Assembly: GCF_900116515.1 (NCBI RefSeq)
Contig: NZ_FPBA01000009.1
Location: 1 to 64,000, forward strand
Reading direction: 5' to 3'
DNA length: 64,000 nucleotides
Origin: Geodermatophilus amargosae
Lineage (GTDB): Bacteria > Actinomycetota > Actinomycetes > Mycobacteriales > Geodermatophilaceae
How positions within the stretch are numbered: the first letter of the stretch is position 1; each line of letters opens with the position of its first letter. A program made the position numbers and the translations under genes. This document shows, piece after piece, positions 46,764 to 57,972 of the stretch. The notes beneath the pieces were generated by a model. The model had not been told where the DNA came from, ran no database searches, and was given only the letters and a program-made list of their open reading frames with translations.

Positions 46764-47483
46764 TCAGATCTCCACGGGGGCCGGGACGGCGGTCACGGCG
46801 TGGGTGCCGCAGGTGCAGGACGCCGACCCGCGCGAGGAGAGGACGAGGGAGACGGCGTGCGCCCGGTCGCGGGCACCCAGCTTGCGCAGGATGGCCTTGA
46901 CGTGGGACTTGACGGTGTCCTCGCTGATGAACAGGTTGCGGCCGATCTGCCGGTTGGACTGGCCCTGCAGCAGCTCGTCGAGGACGTCCTGCTCGCGCCG
47001 GGTCAGCGGCACCTCCGGGGTGAGCGGCTTGCCGACCGGGGCGGCAGCGGGCTCGACGCGGCGGATCTGCGGGTCCACGACGGTGCGGCCGGCGCGGGCG
47101 GCCAGGATCGCCCAGCCGAGCAGGGTCGGCGAGGTGTTGAGCATCAGGTAGCCGCGGACACCGGCGGCGACCGCCTCGTTGACCACGGCGGGGTCCTCGG
47201 AGGTGGCCAGGGCGACGACGGCGACCCGCGGGAAGCGGCGGCGCAGGTCGCGGACGACGTTGAGGGTGGCGGCGCGGCCGGCGCCCATCTCGACGACCAC
47301 GGCGTCGGGCCGGGCGGTCTCGACGAGGGTCAGGGCGCGGCGCAGCTCGCCGGGCGTACCGACCGACTGCATGCCGGCGGTCTCGTTGATCATGCTGACC
47401 AGGCCGCGCCGCAGGACGGGGGCGTCGGCGAGGAGGAGCACGCGGGTGACGCCTCGGGTAGCGCTCGCCAGGGGTGCGGACAC
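46764..47483 (-). CDS. Orphan NarL/LuxR-type response regulator with degenerate receiver
   Basis: A 239-residue transcription factor. The receiver-like domain (about 13-130) has only ADAPVLRRG where two acidic residues are expected. Glu replaces the phospho-acceptor Asp (VVVEMGAGRA instead of a D-x-R-M-P pattern), so it is probably not phosphorylated. The LuxR DNA-binding domain is intact (PLTRREQDVLDELLQGQSNRQIGRNLFISEDTVKSHVKAILRKLGA) and recalls BldM/WhiI-type atypical regulators. An unusual Cys-His tail (SCTCGTH) ends it. No partner kinase is nearby. The 244-nt gap upstream is AT-richer than its surroundings. Confidence 0.9.
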   Translation of the reverse strand: MSAPLASATRGVTRVLLLADAPVLRRGLVSMINETAGMQSVGTPGELRRALTLVETARPDAVVVEMGAGRAATLNVVRDLRRRFPRVAVVALATSEDPAVVNEAVAAGVRGYLMLNTSPTLLGWAILAARAGRTVVDPQIRRVEPAAAPVGKPLTPEVPLTRREQDVLDELLQGQSNRQIGRNLFISEDTVKSHVKAILRKLGARDRAHAVSLVLSSRGSASCTCGTHAVTAVPAPVEI

Positions 47484-47678
47484 GACATTCTCCCATTCGG
47501 TGGACCGGGTGACTCTCGACTACTCCATCGGGATGAATGGCACACACCTTGAACACTTCCTGGTGATTTTTTCCGCGCCCCGTATTGGTAGTCGCCGTCA
47601 CAGGGGAAACACGGGAAGGTGACCGACCGCGGATTGTCGACATGGGGACGCCATTTCCGGGAATGGCGCGGGAACGAC

Positions 47679-47712
47679 GACGGCGCCGGCCCTCGGGGAG
47701 GGACGGCGCCGT
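47679..47712 (-). terminator. Terminator hairpin downstream of lepB
   Basis: GACGGCGCC pairs with GGCGCCGTC, with an inner CCCTC/GAGGG stem. It starts 15 nt after the lepB stop codon, with a GGGGAGG loop. It isolates lepB from the response regulator. Bases 47484-47678 hold no gene; the presumed promoter of the response regulator lies there. Confidence 0.7.
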
Positions 47713-47727
47713 CGGGAGGCGGGGCGG

Positions 47728-48630
47728 TCAGCCCGGTGGCGGGCGCAGCCGGCGTCTGCGGTTCCAGGCGGCGACCGGCAGCGCGCCCACCAGGCCCGCG
47801 CCCAGGGGCAGGTACTGACCGACCGTGCCGGAGACAGCGGCCGCCTCGGTGCCCTGGATGTCGGGGTCGTCGAGAGTGCCGAAGCGCGAGACCGGCCAGA
47901 CGATGAGCGCCGCCTTGCCGATGACGTCGTCGACGGCGATGGTGCCGCTGTGGCGGTCCCCGACGTGGGAGCGGGAGTCGGCCGACGCCGAGCGGTGGTC
48001 GCCCATCACCCACAGCCGGCCCTCGGGCACCGTCACCGGGGCGAAGGCGCGGCTCTCCAGCGGGGTGTTCTCGTAGATGTAGGGCTCGTCGAGCGGCTGG
48101 CCGTCGACGGTCACCCGGCCCTCGGCGTCGCAGCACTCCACCGTCTGCCCGCCGGTGGCGATGACCCGCTTGACGTAGTCGTCCTCGCTGGGCGGGGCCA
48201 CGCCGACGGCGCGGCCGAGCCAGAGCAGGCCGCCGGTGAACCAGTTCGACGGCTCGGACACCTCGACCTCGGGAGTCCACGTGTCCGGCCCCTGGAACAC
48301 GACGATGTCGCCGGGCTCGGGATCGCCGAACCAGTACGGGATCTTGTTGACCAGCACCCGGTCACCGGTGCAGCCGGTGCAGCCGTGCAGCGTCTGCTCC
48401 ATCGACCCCGAGGGGATGAAGAACGCCTGGGCGAGGAAGGTCTTGACCAGGAGCGCGAGCACGAAGGCCACGAGCAGCAGCACGGGCAGCTCGCGCAGCA
48501 GCGAGCCCTTCTTCTCCGGGGCGCCCTTCTGCCGCCGCCGGGAGCGGCCGCGTCCGGCGGCCGGCTCCTCGGGGGCGGGGTCGTCCCCCGGGACGACGTC
48601 GGCGGGCCCTCCGGACCGGTCGCTGCTCAT
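47728..48630 (-). CDS. lepB: Type I signal peptidase
   Basis: A 300-residue membrane serine protease that removes signal peptides after export. A basic N-terminal tail precedes a helix (about 48-68). Catalytic Ser76 is in IPSGSMEQT and Lys154 in DYVKRVIATGG. The VMGDHRSASADSRSHV segment and a C-terminal helix followed by RRRRLRPPP end the protein. Cys-rich HGCTGCTGD and VECCDAEG stretches are usual in actinobacterial SPases. A TACGCT hexamer 8 nt before the ATG suggests a near-leaderless promoter. Divergent arrangement is absent; rplS lies upstream on the same strand. Confidence 0.95.
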   Translation of the reverse strand: MSSDRSGGPADVVPGDDPAPEEPAAGRGRSRRRQKGAPEKKGSLLRELPVLLLVAFVLALLVKTFLAQAFFIPSGSMEQTLHGCTGCTGDRVLVNKIPYWFGDPEPGDIVVFQGPDTWTPEVEVSEPSNWFTGGLLWLGRAVGVAPPSEDDYVKRVIATGGQTVECCDAEGRVTVDGQPLDEPYIYENTPLESRAFAPVTVPEGRLWVMGDHRSASADSRSHVGDRHSGTIAVDDVIGKAALIVWPVSRFGTLDDPDIQGTEAAAVSGTVGQYLPLGAGLVGALPVAAWNRRRRLRPPPG

Positions 48631-48670
48631 CGGGAGCCAGCGTACGGCCGCGGGGGACCCGCCGTGGTCA

Positions 48671-48688
48671 GGCCGGGTCGATCCGGCC
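48671..48688 (-). terminator. Hairpin downstream of rplS
   Basis: GGCCGG pairs with CCGGCC around GTCGAT, 29 nt after the rplS stop codon. Weak compared with neighbouring terminators. Confidence 0.45.
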
Positions 48689-48717
48689 CGGAGTCGTCCG
48701 GGGGGAGCCGGGCGCGG

Positions 48718-49074
48718 TCAGCGCGCGACGGTCTCGCGGCGCTCCTTGATCTTGGCAGCCTTGCCGCGCAGCTCACGCAGGTAGTACAGCTTGGCGCGGC
48801 GCACGTCACCGCGGGTCAGGACCTCGATCTTCTCGACGACCGGGGTGTGCACCGGGAAGGTGCGCTCGACGCCCACGCCGAAGCTGACCTTGCGCACGGT
48901 GAAGGTCTCGCGGATCCCGCCGCCCTGGCGCCGGATGACGACGCCCTGGAAGACCTGGATGCGCGAGCGGTTGCCCTCGACGACGCGGACGTGCACCTTG
49001 ACGGTGTCCCCGGGGCGGAACCCGGGGATGTCGTCGCGCAGCGAGTCGGCGTCGAGTACGTCCAGGGTGTTCAT
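48718..49074 (-). CDS. rplS: 50S ribosomal protein L19
   Basis: A 118-residue protein of family bL19 at the 30S/50S interface. The signatures [41 protein letters not shown] and [20 protein letters not shown] are full length. The ATG at 49074 ([14 protein letters not shown]) is used; the frame is open further upstream but not conserved. The 180-nt spacer to the NUDIX gene probably carries its promoter. Confidence 0.97.
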   Translation of the reverse strand: MNTLDVLDADSLRDDIPGFRPGDTVKVHVRVVEGNRSRIQVFQGVVIRRQGGGIRETFTVRKVSFGVGVERTFPVHTPVVEKIEVLTRGDVRRAKLYYLRELRGKAAKIKERRETVAR

Positions 49075-49254
49075 CGCGGCATTCCTCGGTCTCAGCAGTG
49101 GCTCGTCGTCGGTCCGGGCAGCGGGACGCCCCGCGCTCCGGACCCAGGGGGCTGCGACTCCGGGGACCCGCCGGCGGGCGCCTCCGGTCTGCAGCAGCTC
49201 TCTACTGTGCCACATCCGCGCCGGACTGCCGAGCGCGGCCCCGGAGGACGGGCG

Positions 49255-49770
49255 TCAGTCGACGACGCGGGGTGGCCGGCGCCACGGCCCGGCGAGCAGC
49301 TCGGGCAGCACGCCGGCGAGCTCGAGCGGCGCGAACTCCACGTCCGCGGAGGCGATCTCGGCGACCGTCCACCAGCGGTGCGGCTCCTCCCCCAGGACCT
49401 CCAGCTCGGTGCGGCCCGTGGCGTCGACCTCGTGGACGACGTCGCGCAGGACGAAGAAGGTCTCGCGACTGTCGACGTCGACGCCGGCGAAGGGGCCCAC
49501 GTGGCGGCGGAACCAGACGGGGCCCTCCAGTGCCGCCGGGTCGACGACCAGGCCGATCTCCTCGGCCAGCTCGCGTGCGGCGGCCTGCCGGACGGTCTCG
49601 CCGTCCTCCACTCCCCCGCCGGGCGTGTACCAGAACAGCACGTCACCGGGCGGGATCGCGGGGTCGGTCAGCCGTGCGCCGAGGAGCAGCACCCGCCCGT
49701 CGGGGTCGAGGACGACGACCCGTGCCGTCGGGCGCACGATCGCCCGCCTCCCCACGCGGTGCTCAGGCAC
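49255..49770 (-). CDS. NUDIX hydrolase
   Basis: A 171-residue NUDIX protein. The Nudix box is complete ([21 protein letters not shown], then IG) near 51-73, so it should hydrolyse a nucleoside-diphosphate-linked substrate, not identifiable here. The GTG start overlaps the trmD stop by 8 nt, indicating co-translation with trmD-rimM. Confidence 0.9.
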   Translation of the reverse strand: MPEHRVGRRAIVRPTARVVVLDPDGRVLLLGARLTDPAIPPGDVLFWYTPGGGVEDGETVRQAAARELAEEIGLVVDPAALEGPVWFRRHVGPFAGVDVDSRETFFVLRDVVHEVDATGRTELEVLGEEPHRWWTVAEIASADVEFAPLELAGVLPELLAGPWRRPPRVVD

Positions 49771-50518
49771 CGCCGAGCGCCGCCCGGTCGGCCGGGGTGA
49801 GCGCGTCCTCGGGCAGCGCGGCCAGCAGGTCCGGTCGCCGGGTCGCGGTCCGCCGCAGGGACTCCGCGCGCCGCCACCGGGCGATGGCCGCGTGGTCGCC
49901 GGAGAGCAGCACGGGCGGCACGTCGAGCCCGCGCCAGGACGCCGGCCGGGTGTAGGACGGCCCCTCGAGCAGCCCGTCGGCGTGCGAGTCGTACTCCACC
50001 GACTCCCGGTTGCCGACGACGCCGGGCAGCAGCCGGGTGACCGCCTCGACCATCACCAGCACCGCGGACTCACCGCCGGCCAGCACGTAGTCGCCGATCG
50101 AGACCTCCGACACCGGCCCGGCCCCCGCCGCCCACTCGGCCACGCGCTGGTCGATGCCCTCGTAGCGGCCGCAGGCGAAGACCAGGCCGGGCTCGGCGGA
50201 CCACTCGGCGGCGACGGCCTGGGTGAACGGGCGCCCCGCCGGCGTCGGGACGACCAGCCGCGTCCCGGGCGGGCGGACGGCCTCCAGGGCCCGCGCCCAC
50301 GGCTCGGGGCGCATCACCATGCCGGGCCCGCCGCCGTAGGGCGCGTCGTCGACGGTGCGGTGGACATCGTCGGTCCACTGCCGCAGGTCGTGCACGCCGA
50401 CGGCGACCAGGCCGCGCTCGGCGGCCTTGCCCAGCAGTGACTGGCGCAGCGGTGCGAGGTACTCGGGGAAGATCGTGACGACGTCGATGGAGTAGGGGTC
50501 GACCCGGGACGGACTCAC
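49763..50518 (-). CDS. trmD: tRNA (guanine-37-N1)-methyltransferase
   Basis: A 251-residue SPOUT methyltransferase that methylates G37 of tRNAs to prevent frameshifting. [44 protein letters not shown] and [12 protein letters not shown]-like [16 protein letters not shown] are standard. The GTG start overlaps the rimM stop (GTGA). Confidence 0.97.
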   Translation of the reverse strand: MSPSRVDPYSIDVVTIFPEYLAPLRQSLLGKAAERGLVAVGVHDLRQWTDDVHRTVDDAPYGGGPGMVMRPEPWARALEAVRPPGTRLVVPTPAGRPFTQAVAAEWSAEPGLVFACGRYEGIDQRVAEWAAGAGPVSEVSIGDYVLAGGESAVLVMVEAVTRLLPGVVGNRESVEYDSHADGLLEGPSYTRPASWRGLDVPPVLLSGDHAAIARWRRAESLRRTATRRPDLLAALPEDALTPADRAALGGA

Positions 50519-51039
50519 AGGTCGAGCAGCCCCTCGGGCGGGTCGACGACGACCACGCCGCCCGCGAGGTCGACGGTCGGCACGATCGCCGAGACGAACG
50601 GCACGAGCAGCTCACCGCCGTCGGCGCGTGCCACGACCAGCAGGTCGGCGCCCTCGTGGCGGACGGCGGTCACCTCGCCCAGATGCGTGCCGTCGGGCAG
50701 GCGGGCGGCCAGGCCGATGAGCTGGTGGTCGTAGTAGTCGTCGGGGTCCTCCAGCGCCGGCAGGTCGGCGAGCGGGACCTCGAGCAGGGTGTCCCGGAGG
50801 GTCTCGATCTCCTCGCGGGAGTCGTAGCCCTCGAACGCGAGCAGGAGCACCTCGCGGTGCCAGCGGGCGCCGGTGACGGTCAGCGGGCCGCGGTCGGCCG
50901 GGACCGTGCGGATGACGGCACCGGGGACGAACCGGTCGTCGGGGTCGTCGGTGCGGACCTCGATGGTGGCCTCACCCCGGACACCGTGGGGCCGGCCGAT
51001 GCGGCCGACCACCACGGTGTCGTCAGGAGTGGGTCGCAC
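50515..51039 (-). CDS. rimM: 16S rRNA-processing protein RimM
   Basis: A 174-residue 30S maturation factor. The N-terminal beta-barrel [28 protein letters not shown] and the PRC-barrel domain ([35 protein letters not shown]) are present. It follows khpA and overlaps trmD. Confidence 0.96.
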   Translation of the reverse strand: MRPTPDDTVVVGRIGRPHGVRGEATIEVRTDDPDDRFVPGAVIRTVPADRGPLTVTGARWHREVLLLAFEGYDSREEIETLRDTLLEVPLADLPALEDPDDYYDHQLIGLAARLPDGTHLGEVTAVRHEGADLLVVARADGGELLVPFVSAIVPTVDLAGGVVVVDPPEGLLDL

Positions 51040-51056
51040 GTCCGGGACGCGAGCGC

Positions 51057-51293
51057 TCAGCGCCCGTCGGTGTCGACGACGTCGACCCGCAGGCCGCGGC
51101 CGCCCACGCCGGTCATGACCGTGCGCAGCGCCTTGGCGGTGCGCCCGCCGCGGCCGATCACCTTGCCGAGGTCGTCGGGGTGGACCCGCACCTCGAGGGT
51201 CTTGCCGCGGCGGCCGCCGACCATGTCGACGGTGACGTCGCGCGGGTGGTCGACGATGCCCTTGACCAGGTGCTCGAGCGCCTCTTCGAGCAC
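51057..51293 (-). CDS. khpA: KH-domain RNA-binding protein KhpA
   Basis: A 78-residue single-KH-domain protein with the GxxG loop in KVIGRGGRTAKALRTVM. In other Gram-positives KhpA partners KhpB/Jag and affects cell division or translation. GTG start 3 nt after the rpsP stop codon. Confidence 0.93.
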   Translation of the reverse strand: MLEEALEHLVKGIVDHPRDVTVDMVGGRRGKTLEVRVHPDDLGKVIGRGGRTAKALRTVMTGVGGRGLRVDVVDTDGR

Positions 51294-51296
51294 GTC

Positions 51297-51809
51297 TTAC
51301 TCGGCGGGGGTCTCGGCCGCGGCGTCGGGGGCAGCGGCGTCGGGGGCAGCGGCGTCGGGGGCGTCGGTGGCTCCGGCGCCGATGGCTGCGGCGTCGGGAG
51401 CAGCGGCAGCGTCGTCGGCCTTGGGGGCGGCCTTCTTCTTCGGGGTGGTGGCGCCCGCGGCCGGCTCGTCGCCGTTGCTGCGGACGGCCTCCTCGTAGAG
51501 GGCCTTGCGGTCGGGCTTGGGGGCGGCGACCTTCATGGGCGGCGGGGCCGGCTCGCCCCTGAACTTCTGCCAGTCACCGGTGACGCGGAAGATGGCCGCG
51601 ACCGGCTCGGTGGGCTGGGCGCCGACGCCGAGCCAGTACTGCGCGCGCTCGGTGTCGACCTCGATGAAGGAGGGGTCCTCCTTCGGGTGGTACTTGCCGA
51701 TCGTCTCGATGACGCGGCCCTCGCGCTTGGTGCGCGAGTCGGCGACGACGATGCGGTAGTACGGAGCACGCATCTTGCCCAGACGCATGAGCTTGATCTT
51801 GGTGGCCAC
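51297..51809 (-). CDS. rpsP: 30S ribosomal protein S16
   Basis: A 170-residue protein of family bS16. The core ([26 protein letters not shown] through GDWQKFRGE) is about 85 residues. An Ala/Pro/Lys-rich, then Ala/Asp/Pro-rich tail doubles the length, as in other actinobacteria, with a 15-bp (APDAA) repeat at the end. GTG start. The first gene of the rpsP-khpA-rimM-trmD operon. Confidence 0.96.
   Translation of the reverse strand: MATKIKLMRLGKMRAPYYRIVVADSRTKREGRVIETIGKYHPKEDPSFIEVDTERAQYWLGVGAQPTEPVAAIFRVTGDWQKFRGEPAPPPMKVAAPKPDRKALYEEAVRSNGDEPAAGATTPKKKAAPKADDAAAAPDAAAIGAGATDAPDAAAPDAAAPDAAAETPAE
51321..51361 (-). repeat. 15-bp repeats at the 3' end of rpsP
   Basis: About 2.7 copies of GGCGTCGGGGGCAGC (plus strand) encode the APDAA repeats at the end of S16. 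Confidence 0.8.
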
Positions 51810-51967
51810 GGTGGCTCGGATTCTCCTCGAACGCTGTTCGTCGGTGCTCGCCGGACGGACGCGTGGGGTTACGCCGGGGCGGAGCCATGGACACGGCCGG
51901 CGTCGGTGAGAGGGCCGCGCACCGCCGTGTTCGACCGACCATGATGCCAGATGCCGGGAGGCGCGCA

Positions 51968-52366
51968 GTGACCAGCCGGGGTCTGCTCCACCACGTGGAG
52001 CTGTGGGTGCCCGACCTCGACCGGGCCGAGCGCTCCTGGGGCTGGCTGCTGACCACCCTGGGCGCGCGGCCGTACCGGTCCTGGGAGCACGGCCGGTCGT
52101 GGCGCCTCGGCGAGGTCTACGTCGTCGTCGAGCGCTCGCCCGACCTGTCCGCGGACACCCACGAGCGCCGCCGCCCGGGCCTGAACCACCTCGCGTTCTG
52201 GGCGGGGACCCCCGCCGACCTCGACGCCCTGGTGGCCGCGGCGCCGGAGAACGGGTGGCGGCTGATGTTCGCCGACCGCCACCCGTTCGCCGGCGGCCCG
52301 GAGCACCGCGCCGCCTACCTGGAGGACGCGGACGGCTACGAGGTCGAACTGGTCGCCGAGAGCTAG
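51968..52366 (+). CDS. VOC-superfamily (glyoxalase/bleomycin-resistance fold) protein
   Basis: A 132-residue single-domain VOC protein. Potential metal ligands are His8/His9 (LLHHVELWV), the His in LNHLAFWAG and the final Glu of GYEVELVAE. Substrate unknown. The GTG start has GGGAGG about 7 nt upstream, unlike its leaderless plus-strand neighbours. Its TAG stop shares a CTAG palindrome with the stop of the convergent proS gene. Confidence 0.88.
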   Translation: MTSRGLLHHVELWVPDLDRAERSWGWLLTTLGARPYRSWEHGRSWRLGEVYVVVERSPDLSADTHERRRPGLNHLAFWAGTPADLDALVAAAPENGWRLMFADRHPFAGGPEHRAAYLEDADGYEVELVAES

Positions 52367-54099
52367 CCCCGGACGGCGGCCAGGACCGCGGCGGCGGCGT
52401 CGGCCACCGGGACCTCCGACCGCTCGTCGGTGGCGCGGTCGCGCACCTCGACCACGCCCTGCGCCAGCCCTCGGCCGACGGTGACGATCGTCGGCATCCC
52501 GAGCAGCTCGGCGTCCTTGAACTTCACACCGGGCGACACCTTCGGGCGGTCGTCGTAGAGGACGGTCAGGCCGGCGGCGACCAGCTCCTCGGACAGCGCC
52601 TGCGCGGCGTCGAACACCGCGGCGTCCTTGCCGGTGGCGACGACGTGCACGTCGGCCGGGGCGATCTCTCGTGGCCAGACCAGGCCCAGCTCGTCGTGGG
52701 TGGACTCGGCGATCGCGGCCACGGCGCGGGAGACGCCGATGCCGTAGGAGCCCATCGTGACCGTGACGAGCTTGCCGTTCTCGTCGAGCACCTGCAGGCC
52801 CAGCGCGTCGGCGTACTTGCGCCCGAGCTGGAAGATGTGCCCGATCTCGACGCCGCGGGCCAGCTCCAGCGGGCCGGAGCCGTCGGGCGCGGGGTCGCCC
52901 GCCAGCACCTCGGCGGCCTCGACGGTGCCGTCCCACGCGAAGTCGCGGCCGGCCACCAGGTCGAACACGTGCTTGCCGGGCTCGTTGGCGCCGGTGATCC
53001 ACCGGGTGCCGGGCACCACGCGCGGGTCGACGAGGAAGCGGATGCCCGACGCGCTGTCCTTCCCGAGCACCTGCGGGCCGATGTAGCCCTTGACCAGCGC
53101 CGGGTGCTCCTCGAAGTCCGCGAACGGCTCGACCTCGGCCGGCGCAAGCTGCGCCTCGAGCCGCTTGACGTCGACCTCGCGGTCGCCGGGGATCCCGACG
53201 ACGAGCGGCTCCCGCGCGCCGTCGGGGTGCACCAGCGTGACGACGACGTTCTTCAGCGTCGACGCCGCCGTGTACCCGGCGTCGGGGTACAGCTGCTGCG
53301 CGACGGCGACCAGCGTCTCGATGGTCGGGGTGTCGGGGGTGTCCTCGACGTGCGCCTCGGGCAGGCCGTCGAGCGGCACCGCCTCGGGGACGACCGTGGC
53401 GACCGCCTCGACGTTGGCCGCGTACCCGCCGGCCGAGCGCACGAAGGTGTCCTCGCCGATCTCGGTGGGGTGCAGGAACTCCTCGCTCTTCGAGCCGCCC
53501 ATCGCGCCCGACATCGCCGAGACGATCACGTACTCCAGGCCGAGCCGGTCGAAGACCCGGATGTAGGCGGCGCGGTGCGCGGCGTAGGAGGCGTCCAGGC
53601 CGGCGTCGTCGACGTCGAAGGAGTAGCTGTCCTTCATCGTGAACTCGCGGCCGCGGAAGAGCCCGGCCCGGGGCCGCGCCTCGTCCCGGTACTTGTCCTG
53701 GATCTGATAGATCGACAGCGGCAGGTCCTTGTACGAGGAGTACAGGTCCTTCACCAGGAGCGTGAACATCTCCTCGTGGGTGGGGCCGAGCAGGAAGTCC
53801 GCGCCGCGCCGGTCCTGCAGCCGGAAGAGGTTGGGGCCGTACTCGGTCCAGCGGCCGGTCGCCTCGTAGGGCTCGCGCGGCAGCAGCGCCGGGAAGTGCA
53901 CCTCCTGGGCGCCCATCCGGTCCATCTCCTCGCGGACGACGCGCTCGACGTTGCGGAAGACGCGGTAGCCCAGCGGCAGCCAGGTGAACCCGCCCGGCGC
54001 GGCCCGCCGGATGTAGCCGCCGCGCACGAGGAGGCGGTGGCTGGGCACCTCGGCGTCGGCCGGGTCGTCGCGCAGGGTGCGCAGGAACAGGGAGGACAT
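52363..54099 (-). CDS. proS: Proline-tRNA ligase (ProRS, bacterial type)
   Basis: A 578-residue class II aminoacyl-tRNA synthetase. The bacterial N-terminal core carries [12 protein letters not shown] and the motif-2 region [15 protein letters not shown]. An INS (YbaK-like editing) domain interrupts it (about 225-385), and the C-terminal anticodon-binding domain ends in [18 protein letters not shown] start. It stands apart from the rimP locus where it often lies. Convergent with the VOC gene with shared stop bases. Confidence 0.95.
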   Translation of the reverse strand: MSSLFLRTLRDDPADAEVPSHRLLVRGGYIRRAAPGGFTWLPLGYRVFRNVERVVREEMDRMGAQEVHFPALLPREPYEATGRWTEYGPNLFRLQDRRGADFLLGPTHEEMFTLLVKDLYSSYKDLPLSIYQIQDKYRDEARPRAGLFRGREFTMKDSYSFDVDDAGLDASYAAHRAAYIRVFDRLGLEYVIVSAMSGAMGGSKSEEFLHPTEIGEDTFVRSAGGYAANVEAVATVVPEAVPLDGLPEAHVEDTPDTPTIETLVAVAQQLYPDAGYTAASTLKNVVVTLVHPDGAREPLVVGIPGDREVDVKRLEAQLAPAEVEPFADFEEHPALVKGYIGPQVLGKDSASGIRFLVDPRVVPGTRWITGANEPGKHVFDLVAGRDFAWDGTVEAAEVLAGDPAPDGSGPLELARGVEIGHIFQLGRKYADALGLQVLDENGKLVTVTMGSYGIGVSRAVAAIAESTHDELGLVWPREIAPADVHVVATGKDAAVFDAAQALSEELVAAGLTVLYDDRPKVSPGVKFKDAELLGMPTIVTVGRGLAQGVVEVRDRATDERSEVPVADAAAAVLAAVRG

Positions 54100-54253
54100 C
54101 CGCAACAGCACGGATGGAGTCTCCCAGGGCGCGCGAGCGGGTTGTGCCTCAGCCGCTCGCAAGGGCGTCGCAAGCGCCGGCCGCGACCGTCGTCCCCAGC
54201 GAGCCGCCGACCGGCGGCCCGGACCCGGCCGAGAACCCCTGGAGCTCCCCCCC

Positions 54254-54826
54254 GTGCGCACGCCCCGCCGCCTGGCCGCCCTCGTCCTCGCCGTCTCCGC
54301 GAGCGCGGCGCTCGCCGCCTGCTCGTCCCCGGTCAGCGGCACGGCCACCCCGGTCCCCCAGGGCCAGGAGGCCTCGACCGACCCGGCCGCGCCCCCGGTG
54401 GAGGAGGCCGGCGACACCGACCCCGCCCCGGACGAGGCCCCGGGGACCGCACCGGGGACCGGGACGACCGACGCCGACGACGACCTCCCCGTCCCCGGCG
54501 CCGGCGTCCCGGGCGACGCGGGCCTGTGCCAGGCCGTCGTCGGCTGGTTCGGCTACGCCGGGCTGTCGCTGGTCTCCGTCGACGAGAACGGCCACGTCGA
54601 CCCGGCCACCGTCGTCCCGCTGCTCGAGGCGATGCGCGACGCCCCCGCCGACCACCAGGACGCCGGCGCGCCGCTGCTCGCCGCCGCCGACGACGTCTCG
54701 GCGGCGGCCGACGAGGCGATCGACCTGCTCGAGTCGGGCACCGACGTGTTGACCGCGTTCGAGTCGCTGACCCAGCCGGTCACCGACTTCGCCGCCGCCT
54801 GCACCTCCGCCGGCGTCACCGTCTGA
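54254..54826 (+). CDS. Predicted secreted lipoprotein of unknown function
   Basis: A 190-residue protein with a lipoprotein signal ([23 protein letters not shown], Cys at residue 23). A Pro/Thr/Asp-rich linker (about 25-85) and a predominantly helical C-terminal domain with two Cys (GLCQAV, AACTS) that could form a disulfide follow. No family was recognised. It faces the convergent amidohydrolase. GTG start; GGAGCT is 7 nt upstream, only a weak -10 match. Confidence 0.75.
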   Translation: MRTPRRLAALVLAVSASAALAACSSPVSGTATPVPQGQEASTDPAAPPVEEAGDTDPAPDEAPGTAPGTGTTDADDDLPVPGAGVPGDAGLCQAVVGWFGYAGLSLVSVDENGHVDPATVVPLLEAMRDAPADHQDAGAPLLAAADDVSAAADEAIDLLESGTDVLTAFESLTQPVTDFAAACTSAGVTV

Positions 54827-54841
54827 GTCCCGTCCCGTCCC

Positions 54842-54857
54842 GTCCCGGCCCCGGGAC
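54842..54857. terminator. Hairpin between the lipoprotein and amidohydrolase genes
   Basis: GTCCCGG and CCGGGAC pair around CC after three CCCGT repeats, in the 43-nt gap between convergent genes. Confidence 0.5.
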
Positions 54858-54869
54858 CGCCCGAACGGC

Positions 54870-55969
54870 CTAGACGACGCGGCCGCGCAGCACCCTGAGG
54901 ACCGGGCGGGTGAGCGTGTCGAGGTCCGCGCGCGGGTCGGCGTCGTAGACCACGAGGTCGGCCGGCGCGCCCTCCTCGATGCCGGGCAGCCCCAGCCAGG
55001 TGCGCGCGGACCAGGACGCGGCGGCCAGCGCCGCCTCGGCGGGCAGGCCGGCCTGGCACAGCGCACGCACCTCGTCGGCGATCCGGCCGTGCTCGATGCC
55101 CCCGCCGGCGTCGGTGCCGGCGAACACCGGCACCCCGGCCTCGTACGCCGCCCGGACGACGGCGCCCGACTGCGCGTACAGCCGCCGCATCGTGCTCGCG
55201 TACGTGGGAAACCTCGCCTCTCCCGCAGCGGCGAAGCCGGGGAAGTTCTCCACGTTGACCAGCGTCGGGACGACGGCAGTGCCCCGCGTGGCCATCTCGC
55301 CGACCAGGTCCTCGGTCAGCCCGGTGCCGTGCTCGATGCAGTCGATGCCGGCGCGGACGAGGTCGGGCAGCGCGTCGGTGCCGAAGGTGTGCGCGGTGAC
55401 CCGCGCGCCCTCCTCGTGCGCCGCCGCGATCGCCTCGGCGAGCACGTCGGCGGGCCACTCCGGCGCGAGGTCGCCCACCGACCGGTCGATCCAGTCGCCG
55501 ACGAGCTTGACCCAGCCGTCGCCGCGCCGGGCCTGCACCCGCACCTCGGCGGCGAGGTCCGCGGGCTCGAGCTCGACGGCCAGCCCCGGCAGGTAGCGGC
55601 GGGTGCGGGCGATGTGCCGGCCGGCCCGGAGGATCCGCGGCAGGTCGGGCTCGTCGTCCAGCGCCCGGGTGTCCACCGGGGAGCCGCAGTCGCGCAGCGC
55701 GAGCACGCCGGCGTCGCGCTCGGCCAGCGCCTGCTCGCGCAACCCGGCGCGGTCCTCCACGAACACCCCGCCGCGGCCGATGCCGACGTGGCAGTGCGCG
55801 TCGACCAGGCCGGGCAGCAGCCAGCCGCCGCGGGAGACGGTCTCCGCGCCCGGCACCGGCTCGGACGTCAGCCGGCCGTCGCGGACCCACAGGTCGCGGT
55901 GCTCCCCCTCGGGGAGGACGACACCGCTGAGGTGCAGGTCGGGGCCGGAGAAGGGGAGGTCCGGGGCGC

Positions 55970-55973
<4 letters not shown>
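54870..55973 (-). CDS. Amidohydrolase (imidazolonepropionase/prolidase-like)
   Basis: A 367-residue metal-dependent hydrolase. The metal motif is LPGLVDAHCHVGIG (HxH), followed by VKLVGDW (carbamylated Lys candidate), VTAHTFG, CIEHGTGL and FAGTDAGGG (Asp). Substrate cannot be assigned from this pattern. The GTG start overlaps the stop of ffh by 4 nt, an odd coupling for a catabolic enzyme. Confidence 0.9.
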
Positions 55974-57541
<1,568 letters not shown>

Positions 57542-57633
57542 GAGCAGTCCTCAGCAGTCACGGGCGCGGACGGGCCGCGCCACCTGACCCCAGGGTATCC
57601 AGCCGGGCTGCCGCGCCCGGCCGTGCGCGCCGC

Positions 57634-57882
57634 CTAGGCCGCGCGCCGCACCACCGCCGGGACGACGACGTCGAACCCGCCGAGCAGGAACGCGCCGCCG
57701 CAGTCGGTGCACACCCACTCCGGGCACTCCCCGTCGTCCTCGGTGTGCCCGTCGGCGCAGGGCGGCTGCTCGAACAGCCGGTCCTCGCCGCAGGTCGGAC
57801 AGGGCCAGGTCTGCACGGGCCAGGTCTGCACGGGCCACGTCTGCACGGGCCACGTCTGCACGAGCCACGTCTGCACGGTCAC
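57634..57882 (-). CDS. Small zinc-ribbon-like protein with VQTWP repeats
   Basis: An 82-residue protein. Residues 3 to about 27 are five VQTW(P/L) repeats. The remainder has CPTCGEDRLFEQPPC and ECPEWVCTDCGGAF, giving two CxxC pairs as in a zinc ribbon. Function unknown. The GTG with GGGGGAG 6 nt upstream is preferred, but each repeat begins with an in-frame GTG so other starts are possible. It lies between ffh and glnD. Confidence 0.65.
   Translation of the reverse strand: MTVQTWLVQTWPVQTWPVQTWPVQTWPCPTCGEDRLFEQPPCADGHTEDDGECPEWVCTDCGGAFLLGGFDVVVPAVVRRAA
57802..57876 (-). repeat. Five 15-bp tandem repeats at the 5' end of the zinc-ribbon gene
   Basis: Five consecutive 15-bp units (plus strand GGGCCACGTCTGCAC and variants) each encode VQTWP and begin with GTG in the gene frame. 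Confidence 0.95.
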
Positions 57883-57972
57883 GGGTGCTCCCCCTCGGCG
57901 TCGTCGGTCGCGGGACGGTCCGTCCCGCGTCAGCCCGACGTTCGCACGGGGCACCGACGGTTCCCGGACACG

